Assembly (NCBI RefSeq): GCF_016526145.1
Contig: NZ_JADDUE010000006.1
Span: 248,001 to 312,000 of the forward strand
Source: Saccharopolyspora galaxeae
Lineage (GTDB): Bacteria; Actinomycetota; Actinomycetes; Mycobacteriales; Pseudonocardiaceae
Length of the DNA: 64,000 nt
Direction of reading: 5' to 3'
Shown here: positions 34,713 through 43,258 of the stretch, one piece after another
How positions within the stretch are numbered: the stretch's first letter is position 1
How the letters are laid out: each line of letters opens with the position of its first letter
Made by a program: the position numbers and the translations under genes
Notes under the pieces: model-generated
Told to the model about the DNA's origin: nothing
The model's input: the letters and a program-made list of their open reading frames with translations, nothing else
The model's database searches: none

Positions 34713-37145
34713 ATGGCGACCGGCAATGATTCCCAAGTGATCGAACTCGCGCAGATCGACGCGAGCATGCTCGGGCTGGTCGGTGGGAAAGCCGCCGGCC
34801 TGGGTGAGTTGATCAAGGCCGGCTTCCGGGTGCCGCAAGGGTTCTGCTTGACCACGCGAGCGCACGTGACCGGTGAGATCCCGGAAGGGGAAGTCCTCGA
34901 CGCCTACGCCCGAATCGGCGGCGGACGGGTGGCGGTGCGTTCCAGCGCCACCGCCGAGGACCTGCCCGATGCCAGTTTCGCGGGGCAGCAGGAGAGCTTT
35001 CTCGACGTCAGCGGTGCCAGTGAGCTGCTCAACGCGATCCGCCGCTGCTGGGATTCGTTGCACTCGGATCGGGCGGTCGCCTACCGCGAGGCCAACGGTG
35101 TCGGCCCCGACGTGCACATGGCCGTGGTCGTGCAGCGAATGGTCGATGCGAAGGCCGGCGGGGTGTTGTTCACCGCGAACCCGCTCACCGGGACGCGGAC
35201 GGACATGGTCGTGGACGCGGTTTCCGGATCGGGCGAGGCGGTCGTCGACGGGTCCGCCATCGCCGATCACTACGTCCTCGACGGCACCCCGCCGCGGGCG
35301 GACGGTTGCCTGGACCGCGACCAGCTGGAGCTGCTGCGCGAAGCCGGGGCCGCGGTGCAGGAGAGCTTCGGCTGCCCGCAGGACATCGAGTGGGCCATCG
35401 CCCGGGACGGCGGGCTGTGGCTGCTGCAATCCCGTGCCATCACAACACTTTTCCCGCTGCCGCCGGAAACCGATGACTTGCGGGTCTACTTCGAGATGGG
35501 CCACATGCAGGGAATGCTGCGGCCCTTCACCCCGGCGGGGATGTCGGCGCTGACCCGTGGCGCGAAGCTGTGGATGGACTCCGCCGGGCTCTCGGGCGGT
35601 GCGTTCGGCGATGCCATGGGGATCGTCCCGGTCGGCGATCGGTTGTTCATGGACTTCTCGGACCTGTTGCGCAACAAGCGAATCCGGTCGCGACTGCCGC
35701 GGATGATGGAGGTCTACGGGCCGCGCAACGTCGAGATCGTGCGGCGGCTGCTGAAAGATCCGCGTTTCGCGCCGACCACCGGTGGTCTGCCCTTCCCCGT
35801 TGCGCCGCTGCTCAAGAAGGGGCTGCGGGTGCTGCCGAAGGCGAAGTTCGAGTTCATCCGGATCATCGCCTTCCCCGCAGCCGCGCGCGAACGCGCTTTC
35901 CGGACCACCGAGAAGCTCAAGCGCCGGGCCGTGGCACCGGAATCCGCGAGCACCGCCGAGCGGCTGCGTTTCGCCGAGCAGGTGCAGCGGGACTTCATGA
36001 CGGCGTCCGAGGTGATCTGGCCGCTGTTCATCGGAATCGTCGTCAGCCAGTTCCCGAACGCGCTGCTCAAGGGCATCGCCACGGACGCCGAGCTGGACAC
36101 CGTCCTGGGCGGGTTGCCGCACAACGTCACCACCGAAATGGACCTCGCGCTGTGGCGGCTGGCCGCCGACCTCGACGAGCCGGAGCGGGAACTGCTGCGG
36201 TTCACACCGCCCGCGGAGCTCGCCACCCGCTATCAGGCAGGCGAACTCCCCGACATCGGGCTGGACGACTTCCTGTCCCGCTACGGCCACCGCGCTGCGT
36301 CGGAAGTCGACATCGGGGTGCCTCGCTGGTCGGAGGATCCGACGCAGATCTTGTCGACCATCGCCGGCTACCTGCGGATCACCGATCCCGAGCAGGCTCC
36401 GGACCGCCGGTTCGCCCAAGCCGCGGAACGCGCGGAGGCCATGATCGACGAGCTCCACGAGCGCGCCCGTCGCAAGCGCCCGATCCGCGCCCGCCTCGCC
36501 CGGTTCTGCATGCGCCGGGCCCGCCGGCTCACCGGCCTGCGCGAACTGGGCAAGTTCGCCTGGCTGTACTCGCTGAGCTCGATGCGCGCGCAGCTGTTGC
36601 GCGTCGGCGAGGATCTCAGCGGGCAGGGACGCTTGGAGCAAGCCGGCGACGTGATGTTCCTGGACCTCGACGAGATCCGAGCGGCGGTGCGCGGAACCGA
36701 CCAGCGGGCCCTCGCCGTTGAAAGAAAGTCCCGCCACACCAGGGAAATGCGCCGACGCGCGGTCCCGATCGCGGTGCTTTCCGACGGCACGGACCTGGAG
36801 GCGACGGGCGCGCCCGAGGCCGTCGCCGATGGCGCGATGACCGGTCTGGGCGCCTCCCCGGGCAAGGTGACCGGGCGTGCGCGCGTCGTCCGCGATCCGG
36901 CCGACGCGCGGCTCGAACCCGGCGAGATCCTGGTGGCCAGCACGACCGATCCCGGCTGGACTCCGCTGTTCATGACCGCGGCCGGGCTCGTCACCGAAAC
37001 CGGCTCGCCCATGGCGCACGGTCCTACGGTCGCCCGCGAGTACGGGATTCCGGCGGTGATCTGCGTCCGGAACGCCACTGCGGAAATCGAGACGGGTCAG
37101 GTCATCACCGTGGATGCGACCTCGGGCACGGTCACTCCGGAATGA
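34713..37145 (+). CDS. Rifampicin phosphotransferase-like PEP-utilizing enzyme
   Basis: This 810-aa protein has the order of domains of rifampicin phosphotransferase (RPH): an N-terminal ATP-grasp domain (GGKAAGLGELIKAGFRVPQGF, VRSSATAEDLPDASFAGQQESF, MAVVVQRMVDAKAGGVLFTANPLTG), a large central domain beginning VYFEMGHMQGMLRPFTPAGM, and a C-terminal swivelling phosphohistidine domain with the catalytic histidine near 769 (GSPMAHGPTVAREYGIPAV). There is no C-terminal PEP-binding barrel as in PEP synthase. RPH transfers the beta-phosphate of ATP to rifamycins. The central domain is diverged, so a different acceptor is possible. ATG 34713 follows GGGAG. Confidence 0.8.
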   Translation: MATGNDSQVIELAQIDASMLGLVGGKAAGLGELIKAGFRVPQGFCLTTRAHVTGEIPEGEVLDAYARIGGGRVAVRSSATAEDLPDASFAGQQESFLDVSGASELLNAIRRCWDSLHSDRAVAYREANGVGPDVHMAVVVQRMVDAKAGGVLFTANPLTGTRTDMVVDAVSGSGEAVVDGSAIADHYVLDGTPPRADGCLDRDQLELLREAGAAVQESFGCPQDIEWAIARDGGLWLLQSRAITTLFPLPPETDDLRVYFEMGHMQGMLRPFTPAGMSALTRGAKLWMDSAGLSGGAFGDAMGIVPVGDRLFMDFSDLLRNKRIRSRLPRMMEVYGPRNVEIVRRLLKDPRFAPTTGGLPFPVAPLLKKGLRVLPKAKFEFIRIIAFPAAARERAFRTTEKLKRRAVAPESASTAERLRFAEQVQRDFMTASEVIWPLFIGIVVSQFPNALLKGIATDAELDTVLGGLPHNVTTEMDLALWRLAADLDEPERELLRFTPPAELATRYQAGELPDIGLDDFLSRYGHRAASEVDIGVPRWSEDPTQILSTIAGYLRITDPEQAPDRRFAQAAERAEAMIDELHERARRKRPIRARLARFCMRRARRLTGLRELGKFAWLYSLSSMRAQLLRVGEDLSGQGRLEQAGDVMFLDLDEIRAAVRGTDQRALAVERKSRHTREMRRRAVPIAVLSDGTDLEATGAPEAVADGAMTGLGASPGKVTGRARVVRDPADARLEPGEILVASTTDPGWTPLFMTAAGLVTETGSPMAHGPTVAREYGIPAVICVRNATAEIETGQVITVDATSGTVTPE

Positions 37146-37263
37146 GGCCGTGCGCCCGGGATTACCCTGCTGGGCCGCGGCGTGTTCTTGCCCCGTCGGG
37201 AGCGGCGGCGTTCGTGCGAGCCCGACCGGGAATCGGCGCGTGCTGCGGAACGGTCGCCGGGCC

Positions 37264-38007
37264 TCAGACGTGGTCCGTCGGCCGGATCAGCACTTCGTTG
37301 ACGGATACGTGCGGTGGTGCGAGCACGGCGTGACGGACCGAGTCAGCGACATCTTCGGGGGAGAGCTGGCGCATCGACGCCGCCCACTCGTTCGCGGAGC
37401 GGCGCGTGGCCGCGTGGGTGATGTGATCGCGCAGCTCAGTGTCGACCATTCCCGGCTCGATCACGATGACCCGCACGCCCCGGGCCGTGACCTCTTGACG
37501 CAGCGATTCGCTGAAGGCGTTGACCGCGAACTTGGTCGCGTTGTAACCGGCGAACCCGTTGCGTACGACCCGCCCGGCCAGCGAGGAGACCTGCACGAGC
37601 GTTCCGCGCGCCGCCAGTAGGTGTGGCAATGCAGCGTGCGTCAAGTACATCAGGCCGAGCACGTTGGTGTTGACCATCCGCGTCCAGTCCGAGGTGTCGG
37701 CATCCTCCACCGGACCGAGCAACATCACCCCGGCGTTGTTGACCAGGACGTCGAGCCCGCCGAGCGTGTCCACAGTGGATTCCACGGCGGCGCGGCAGGC
37801 GTCCTCATCGCTCACGTCGAGTGCGATGGGGTGGACGGTCGCACCGCTTGCGGTGAGCTCGTCGGCCATCGCCGTCAGCCGCTCGTACCTGCGCGCGGCG
37901 ATAGCGACGGCGGCTCCTTCGCGGGCCAGGCCGCGGGCGATCGCGGCTCCGATGCCGGAGCTCGCACCCGTCACGAGCGCGACCTTGCCGTTCAGCTGTC
38001 CAGACAC
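37264..38007 (-). CDS. Short-chain dehydrogenase/reductase, last gene of the aromatic operon
   Basis: This 247-aa classical SDR of the YdfG/clavaldehyde-reductase type has TGASSGIGAAIARGLAREGA, the NNAGVM motif and the catalytic SSLAGRVVRNGFAGYNATKFA. The arginine pair after the cofactor motif (AARRYERL) suggests NADP(H). GTG 38007 follows AAAGGA and gives the family N-terminus. It lies 62 bp behind the extradiol dioxygenase gene on the same strand and is the most downstream member of the 12.5-kb operon. It may oxidise or reduce an aldehyde or alcohol intermediate, but the step is unknown. Confidence 0.85.
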   Translation of the reverse strand: MSGQLNGKVALVTGASSGIGAAIARGLAREGAAVAIAARRYERLTAMADELTASGATVHPIALDVSDEDACRAAVESTVDTLGGLDVLVNNAGVMLLGPVEDADTSDWTRMVNTNVLGLMYLTHAALPHLLAARGTLVQVSSLAGRVVRNGFAGYNATKFAVNAFSESLRQEVTARGVRVIVIEPGMVDTELRDHITHAATRRSANEWAASMRQLSPEDVADSVRHAVLAPPHVSVNEVLIRPTDHV

Positions 38008-38069
38008 CGCAGAAATCCTTTCGCTGGGGAAATGCTGTGCGGAATGCGATCGTTCGGCGTGCGGCAGTG

Positions 38070-39086
38070 TCAGTCCGGCACCGGAGCCGGATCGGAGGTG
38101 GCGGCACCCGTGGTGCCGTCGTGCGGCGCTTCCACGGGAGGCGTGCCGTAGGTGAAGTACGTTTCCCAAGGCAGTTGTGCTCCGCCGATGGCCATGCCCA
38201 CATCGATCTCGTCCATCGTCCAAGTCCTGGTTCGGAAATCCGGCTCCAGCACGAGCACCCCCGGGTCTCCGAACAGTTCCACCCGGTTGCCACCCGGCTC
38301 GAAGACGTACAGGAACGCTCCTTGGGAGATCCCGTGCCGATCGGGGCCGGCTTCGATGGGCACGCCCTGCTCCCGGAACATCTCGGCGGCGTCGGCGTTG
38401 TGCTGCGCGACGCCGTAGTAGAAGGCGACGTGGTGGAAGCGACCGAGCGCACCCCGCGCGTCCCGCATGACCGCCACCTCATGCCCGAGGTTGTTGCTGC
38501 TCATCCAGGTACCGACCTCGGCGTCGCCGTCGACGAGCCGTTCGCGGGTGCGCATCCCGAGCAGGTCCTCACAGGTGCGCCGGACGGCGCTGACGTCGGC
38601 GGCCATGAGGTTCAAATGGTCGATGCGCCGGACCGGAACCCCGTGCAACGGCTTCTTCGACGGCCGGGTCAAGATTTTGCTGCGCAGATCAGGAGGAGCG
38701 AGGTACTGCTCGGCCTCCCACAGCAGGCGGAGCTCGTGGCCGTCCGGGGTGTGGAAGCGGTATGCCGGACCGTGGCCGAAGTCGCCGTCGATCCACCCGT
38801 CGCCGAGTCCCGCGGCCGCGACGGCTCGGACCCGTCGGTGCAACGCGTCCGCGGACGAGGTCCGCAAGCTCGCGTGCACCATCCGCGGCGTCGGGCCTTC
38901 GGTGATCTTCAGGCTCCACGGATACGGGTCTTCGTAACCGCGCAGGTAGACCGATTGGCCGCGGCGTTCGGTCACGTACATGCCGAGCAGTTGCGTGAAG
39001 AACCACTCGCTGCCCGCCGGGTCCGGGGAGCACAGCTCGATGCAGGCCAGATGGGCGATCTCGTGGTGCGGACGGGTTTCGTGCAT
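38070..39086 (-). CDS. Extradiol (catechol 2,3-type) dioxygenase, VOC superfamily
   Basis: This 338-aa type I extradiol dioxygenase has two VOC domains. The C-terminal, catalytic domain shows the 2-His-1-carboxylate iron site: H in RRIDHLNLMAADV, H in GRFHHVAFYYG and E in GNRVELFGDPGV. The first domain begins HEIAHLACIELCSPDPAGSEWFFTQLLGMYV. It should open a catechol-type ring next to the hydroxyls. ATG 39086 follows GAGGGA. It lies 126 bp downstream of the HpaB-type monooxygenase gene, which could supply its catecholic substrate. No classical ring-fission hydrolase or semialdehyde dehydrogenase gene is in the operon. Confidence 0.87.
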   Translation of the reverse strand: MHETRPHHEIAHLACIELCSPDPAGSEWFFTQLLGMYVTERRGQSVYLRGYEDPYPWSLKITEGPTPRMVHASLRTSSADALHRRVRAVAAAGLGDGWIDGDFGHGPAYRFHTPDGHELRLLWEAEQYLAPPDLRSKILTRPSKKPLHGVPVRRIDHLNLMAADVSAVRRTCEDLLGMRTRERLVDGDAEVGTWMSSNNLGHEVAVMRDARGALGRFHHVAFYYGVAQHNADAAEMFREQGVPIEAGPDRHGISQGAFLYVFEPGGNRVELFGDPGVLVLEPDFRTRTWTMDEIDVGMAIGGAQLPWETYFTYGTPPVEAPHDGTTGAATSDPAPVPD

Positions 39087-39212
39087 GGTCGGTTCCCTCG
39101 GGGTTGGTGGGGACCTTGCAGGGACTTCTGCGGACACGAGCCGCGGGCGCCCGCGGCAGCGACCCGCTCAGCGGCGTGGTCGCGGCGTTCGTCCGGGTGG
39201 CGCTGACCAGGT

Positions 39213-40763
39213 TCAACGCGCTGCTCGGTCGGCGGGGCCGAACAGATCTGGCCGGGTCCATCCATCGAGGTCGTACTCGGACATGCACCGCTCGGCGAAA
39301 CCTTTCAGCTCGCCGTCCCTGCCGGATTTCTGGTAAGCGAACAGGGTTTGGGCGCGCACGCTGTCGTGGTCTCCGCCGTAGTTGCGCTCGTACAATTCGT
39401 GCCTGCCGGCGAATTCGGTGCCGACCGCGTCCCAGAGGAGTTTGAGCAGCTGCACCCGGTCGACCGCCTCGATGCCGTGCGAGCCGCGCACGTACTTGTC
39501 CAGGTAGGGCCGGATGTCCGGGTGCTGCCAGTCGGCGGCGTGCGAGTTGAGGTAAATCAGCGCGCTGCCCAAGGTCTGCTGGATGATCTCCTTGACCCGC
39601 GGGTAGCCGGTGCCCATGAAGGTGCGATAGGCGAGCCCGTAGTGCAGGTTGGGTTGCACGCTGCCGCCCGTCCACGGTTCCGGGAAGCCGGCCATCGCGT
39701 CGGAGAGGGCCCAGAACAGGTCCCGCCAGTTGAGGATCTCGCCCACCCGGGACTGCACGGACCGGGTTTCGCCGGTGCCGGTCATCTCCACCCCTTTGAG
39801 CACGCAGCCGGCGATGAAGTCGAGTTTGACGGCGAGCCTGGTGCATCCGTGGAAGGTGAACCGCTCCAGGAACCCGGTGCTGGAAGCGAACGAGTTGGCC
39901 GCGTCCGCGTCGTACATCAGGACGTTCTCCCACGGAACCAGCACGCGATCCAGGACCAGGATCGCGTCGTTCTCGTCCATCCTGCTCGACAGCGGGTAGT
40001 CGAACGGGCTACCGGTGGCCGCGGCGATCCGCTCGTAGGACGTGCGGCAGAACAACTTCATCCCGCTGGTGTCCGCGGGCAGGATGAACACCAGCCCGAA
40101 CCGCTTGTCCCGCACCGGAATCCCGTAGTGCGCCACGAACGTCGCGTTCGTCAGCGCCGCGCCGGTCGCGACGACCTTCGCCCCCGAAACGATGAGCCCT
40201 GCGTCGGTTTCCCGCTCGACGTGTACGCAGACGTCCGCGATCTCGTCCGCGGGCCGGTCTCGATCGATCGGCGGGTGCACGAGCGCGTGGCTCAGGTGCA
40301 GCACGCGCTCCTGCGCGTCTTTGTACCAGCGGCGCGCGTTGTCCCGGAATTCCCCGTAGAACTCCGCGTTCGGGCCCAGCGTTCCGAGGAAGGACGCCTT
40401 GTAGTCCGGTGTGCGCCCCATCCACCCGTAGACCAGGCGTTGCCAGGCAGCGATCGCGTCCCGGGCCTGCAGGAGGTCGTCGGCGCTGTGGGCGGTGCGG
40501 AAGAACGGATGGGTGAACCCGCCGTTCCCGGTGTCGGTGGGAACGCGCAGCACGCCTTCTGCGGCAGGTTCGTGCATCGCGTCGTAGAGCTGCGCCAAGG
40601 AACGCGCGCTGTTGCGGAACGCCGCATGGCCCGTCACGTCACCGACGCGCTCGCCGTAGATGTAGACCTCGCGGTCGTCGCGGAGCGAATCCAGGAATTG
40701 CGTGCCGGTGAACGGGCGGACCTCGTTGCGGGTGGCGGAATCAGTGGTCGCTTCAACTGCCAT
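39213..40763 (-). CDS. HpaB-type flavin-dependent monooxygenase (4-hydroxyphenylacetate 3-hydroxylase family)
   Basis: This 516-aa oxygenase component uses free reduced FAD to hydroxylate a phenol ortho to the hydroxyl. The HpaB-family features are VRPFTGTQFLDSLRDDREVYIYGERV at the N-terminus, MGRTPDYKASFLGTLGPNAEFYG, HALVHPPIDRDRP and the central acyl-CoA-dehydrogenase-like fold with VLVPWENVLMY. The length is normal. No HpaC-type flavin reductase gene is found in the operon. The ATG at 40763 overlaps the end of the upstream ThDP enzyme gene by 11 nt, so the two are coupled. The substrate is not known. Confidence 0.9.
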   Translation of the reverse strand: MAVEATTDSATRNEVRPFTGTQFLDSLRDDREVYIYGERVGDVTGHAAFRNSARSLAQLYDAMHEPAAEGVLRVPTDTGNGGFTHPFFRTAHSADDLLQARDAIAAWQRLVYGWMGRTPDYKASFLGTLGPNAEFYGEFRDNARRWYKDAQERVLHLSHALVHPPIDRDRPADEIADVCVHVERETDAGLIVSGAKVVATGAALTNATFVAHYGIPVRDKRFGLVFILPADTSGMKLFCRTSYERIAAATGSPFDYPLSSRMDENDAILVLDRVLVPWENVLMYDADAANSFASSTGFLERFTFHGCTRLAVKLDFIAGCVLKGVEMTGTGETRSVQSRVGEILNWRDLFWALSDAMAGFPEPWTGGSVQPNLHYGLAYRTFMGTGYPRVKEIIQQTLGSALIYLNSHAADWQHPDIRPYLDKYVRGSHGIEAVDRVQLLKLLWDAVGTEFAGRHELYERNYGGDHDSVRAQTLFAYQKSGRDGELKGFAERCMSEYDLDGWTRPDLFGPADRAAR

Positions 40764-42360
40764 CTGTGGTCCTCTGCGAAGTCGGGGAAGGCATGCTGGT
40801 CGCAGCAGCAGGCGTGGGTGCGATGAAGGCTTCGATCAGCTGCGGTCCGGGCTCGGACACCGCTCGCCGGAGCGCGGTGGTGAGCTCTTCGGCCGTGCGG
40901 ACGCGCACGGCCTGGACACCGGTGCCCGCTGCGAGCGCGGTGAAATCCAGTCCTGGGCGCTGCAGGGCGAGCATTTCCCGGGCGCGGCGGCCCGGCCGAC
41001 CAACACCGTCCAATTCGGACTGGAGTACTGCGTAGGCGCCGTTGTTGATCACTACCGTCGTGACGTCGAGCCCTTCACGGGCCTGCGTCCACAAGGCTTG
41101 GATGGTGTACATCGCGCTGCCGTCGGCTTCCAGCAGCACCACGGGCCGGTCCGGTGCGGCCAGCGCGGCGCCGGTGGCCACCGGCAGCCCCTGTCCGATA
41201 GCGCCGCCGGTGACGGTCAGCAGGTCGTGTGCCGGACCCCGCGCGAACGCCTGCGGGAGGCCGGAACCCGCCGTGTTGGCCTCGTCGACCACGATGGCGT
41301 TTTCCGGCAGGGCAGCCGCGACCGCACCGGCGAAGTTCGCGACGCCGAGCAGGCCGCTCGTCGGCATCGGTCGCGCGGACCATGCCGCTCCGACCGGGCG
41401 GTGACCCGGCGCGAGCCGGTCGGCGAGGGTTTCCAGCGCGGCAACGACGTCCTGGTCCGGCTCGGCCAGGACGTCGACCTCGCAATCCGGTGGTACCAGG
41501 TCGCCCGGATGCTCGGGGTAGGCGAAGAAGGTCACCGGCCAATCGGCTCCGGCGAGCACGATCCGGTCGTGTCCGGTGAGTTGCTGCGCGGCGGCCGCAG
41601 GCGGGTAGGCCACCCGCGGAAACGCCGGCACGTCCGCGCCGCCGCGCATCCGTGCGGGGAAGCGCTCGACGAGCACCGTCGCACCGGTCGCCGAGCGCAG
41701 CCGGCCCGCCGCGCGGAGTCCCCGCTCGCCCAGGGCAGCACCGCCGAGTAGTAGCAACGGCCGTTCCGCGTCATCCCGAAGCGTCGTGGTGACCGCTTCC
41801 AGCCCCGCTTCCCGGACGGGCTCGGGAGTCCGCGCTTCCCGCGGCGGCGCCGACACCACCCCTTCGGACCAGGCGACGTCGGCGGGCACGACCAGCGTCG
41901 CGATCCGACCGGCCGGTCCGCGCGCCGCGGCCACCGCCGATGCGGCATCTCGCGCCAGGTCGCGCGGGTGACCGGTGGTGCGCATCCAGCCGGACACCGT
42001 GCCCGCGATCGGCCGGATGTCGGACTGCAGCGGGGCGTCGTAGCGCTCGTGCCAGGTCGCATGGGTACCGACGAGCGCGACCATCGGCGTGCCCGCCCGC
42101 CAGGCGTTGTGCAGGTTCGCCAAACCGTTGCCGAGCCCGGGGCCCAAGTGCAGCAGGACCGATGCGGGCCGCTGCGCGATCCGCGCGTAGCCGTCCGCCG
42201 CGCCGGTGGCCACTCCCTCGAACAACGTCAGCACGCCGCGGAGCTCAGGCACGGCGTCCAGCGCGTGCACGAAGTGGATCTCCGAGGTGCCCGGGTTCAT
42301 GAAGCACACGTCGACGCCGGAGTCGACCAGCGTGCGCAACAGGGCATGTGCTCCGTTCAC
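40753..42360 (-). CDS. Thiamine-diphosphate-dependent decarboxylase (acetolactate synthase / benzoylformate decarboxylase-like)
   Basis: This 535-aa ThDP enzyme has the three-domain layout. The activating glutamate lies in TLFEGVATGAADGYARI (about residue 48), and the ThDP/Mg motif is LLEADGSAMYTIQALWTQAREGLDVTTVVINNGAYAVL. Residues around NEANTAGSGLP (here VVDEANTAGSGLPQAF) resemble IlvB-like proteins found in catabolic clusters rather than biosynthetic acetolactate synthase, and no small regulatory subunit follows. It probably decarboxylates a 2-oxo acid or ligates an aldehyde. GTG 42360 follows GGAGG by 5 nt. Coupled to the HpaB gene. Confidence 0.85.
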   Translation of the reverse strand: MNGAHALLRTLVDSGVDVCFMNPGTSEIHFVHALDAVPELRGVLTLFEGVATGAADGYARIAQRPASVLLHLGPGLGNGLANLHNAWRAGTPMVALVGTHATWHERYDAPLQSDIRPIAGTVSGWMRTTGHPRDLARDAASAVAAARGPAGRIATLVVPADVAWSEGVVSAPPREARTPEPVREAGLEAVTTTLRDDAERPLLLLGGAALGERGLRAAGRLRSATGATVLVERFPARMRGGADVPAFPRVAYPPAAAAQQLTGHDRIVLAGADWPVTFFAYPEHPGDLVPPDCEVDVLAEPDQDVVAALETLADRLAPGHRPVGAAWSARPMPTSGLLGVANFAGAVAAALPENAIVVDEANTAGSGLPQAFARGPAHDLLTVTGGAIGQGLPVATGAALAAPDRPVVLLEADGSAMYTIQALWTQAREGLDVTTVVINNGAYAVLQSELDGVGRPGRRAREMLALQRPGLDFTALAAGTGVQAVRVRTAEELTTALRRAVSEPGPQLIEAFIAPTPAAATSMPSPTSQRTTDGS

Positions 42361-42424
42361 GCCGTCCTCCACGTGTTCGGGGGCGTCAGCACGCGCCGGG
42401 GCGCGCCATTTCTGCGCACGGGGC

Positions 42425-43234
42425 TCACTCCTCGAACATGTCCGGTTGTTCCGCGGTGATCTCGTCGTAGAGCAGCTGGAAGCTGAACCAGCCGAGCTGC
42501 GAGTCGCCGAACCCCGCCTTGGCGCTCACCGCCTGTTCGTGGGTCATGGGCAGTGGCTGCCCCGCTGCCGCGGCCAGCAGCTGCACCCGCGCGCACCCGT
42601 CGAAGGTGACGAACCGGTGCACCGCCTCGTCGAGCGAAGCACCGACGGTGATCAGCCCGTGGTGGCGCAGCAGGATGGCCCGGCTCCCGCCGAGCTTCTC
42701 CGCGATGTCGCGGCCCTGGTCGATCGTGATGGACGGTCCCTCGTAGGCGTCGTAGAGCACCTGGTCTTGGTAGAAGGCGGCGGATTCCTGGTCGAGCGGT
42801 TCGAGCAATCGCCCCAGCGCGCCCAGTGCGCGGGAGGATTCGGTGTGCGCATGTGCCGCGGCGACCGCGTCCGGGCACAGTTCGTGGATCTTGGAGTGGA
42901 TGACGAACGCGCTCGGGTTGATCTTGTGCATGCCTTCGACGACGTTGCCCGCCGCGTCCACCCGCACCAGATCCCGGACCTTCACCTGCTGAAAGGACAC
43001 GCCGAACGGGTTGGCCCAGAAGTGTTCCGGATGTTCGGGGTCGCGCACCGACAGGTGCCCGGAAATGCCTTCTCCGTATTCGTACTTGCCGAACAGCCGG
43101 ATGGCCGCGACGAGCCGGCGTTTCCGGTCCCGGCGCTCGTCCTGCGCGGAGTCGAAGACGGGACCGCCGGGCAGTGGCAGGCCGGTGCGCGTGTCAGCGA
43201 GGTGCTGTTGCTCTTGCTGGGGTGCGGCGTTCAT
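42425..43234 (-). CDS. Class II aldolase/adducin-family protein
   Basis: This 269-aa zinc-dependent class II aldolase-fold protein has metal-site histidines visible in AAAHAHTESSRALG and in RAILLRHHGLITVGASLDEAVHRF, with the N-terminal GEGISGHLSVRDPEHPEHFWANPFG motif of the family. Members act as sugar-phosphate aldolases, or as decarboxylases/aldolases in aromatic catabolism. Here the context favours a carbon-carbon cleavage or decarboxylation of a ring-fission product. ATG 43234 is the first of the frame. Gaps are 64 bp to the ThDP gene and 24 bp to the upstream flavoprotein gene. Confidence 0.87.
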   Translation of the reverse strand: MNAAPQQEQQHLADTRTGLPLPGGPVFDSAQDERRDRKRRLVAAIRLFGKYEYGEGISGHLSVRDPEHPEHFWANPFGVSFQQVKVRDLVRVDAAGNVVEGMHKINPSAFVIHSKIHELCPDAVAAAHAHTESSRALGALGRLLEPLDQESAAFYQDQVLYDAYEGPSITIDQGRDIAEKLGGSRAILLRHHGLITVGASLDEAVHRFVTFDGCARVQLLAAAAGQPLPMTHEQAVSAKAGFGDSQLGWFSFQLLYDEITAEQPDMFEE

Positions 43235-43258
43235 GTGCTTCCTTCCTGTGTTTCCCGC

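Noticed and set aside
34497-37019. An 840-codon minus-strand frame opposite the RPH-like gene
   Set aside because: The plus strand encodes clear ATP-grasp and phosphohistidine motifs; the minus frame does not match anything.
39104-39445. Small plus-strand frames near the HpaB-dioxygenase junction
   Set aside because: They overlap the 3' end of the HpaB gene antisense and have no ribosome binding site.
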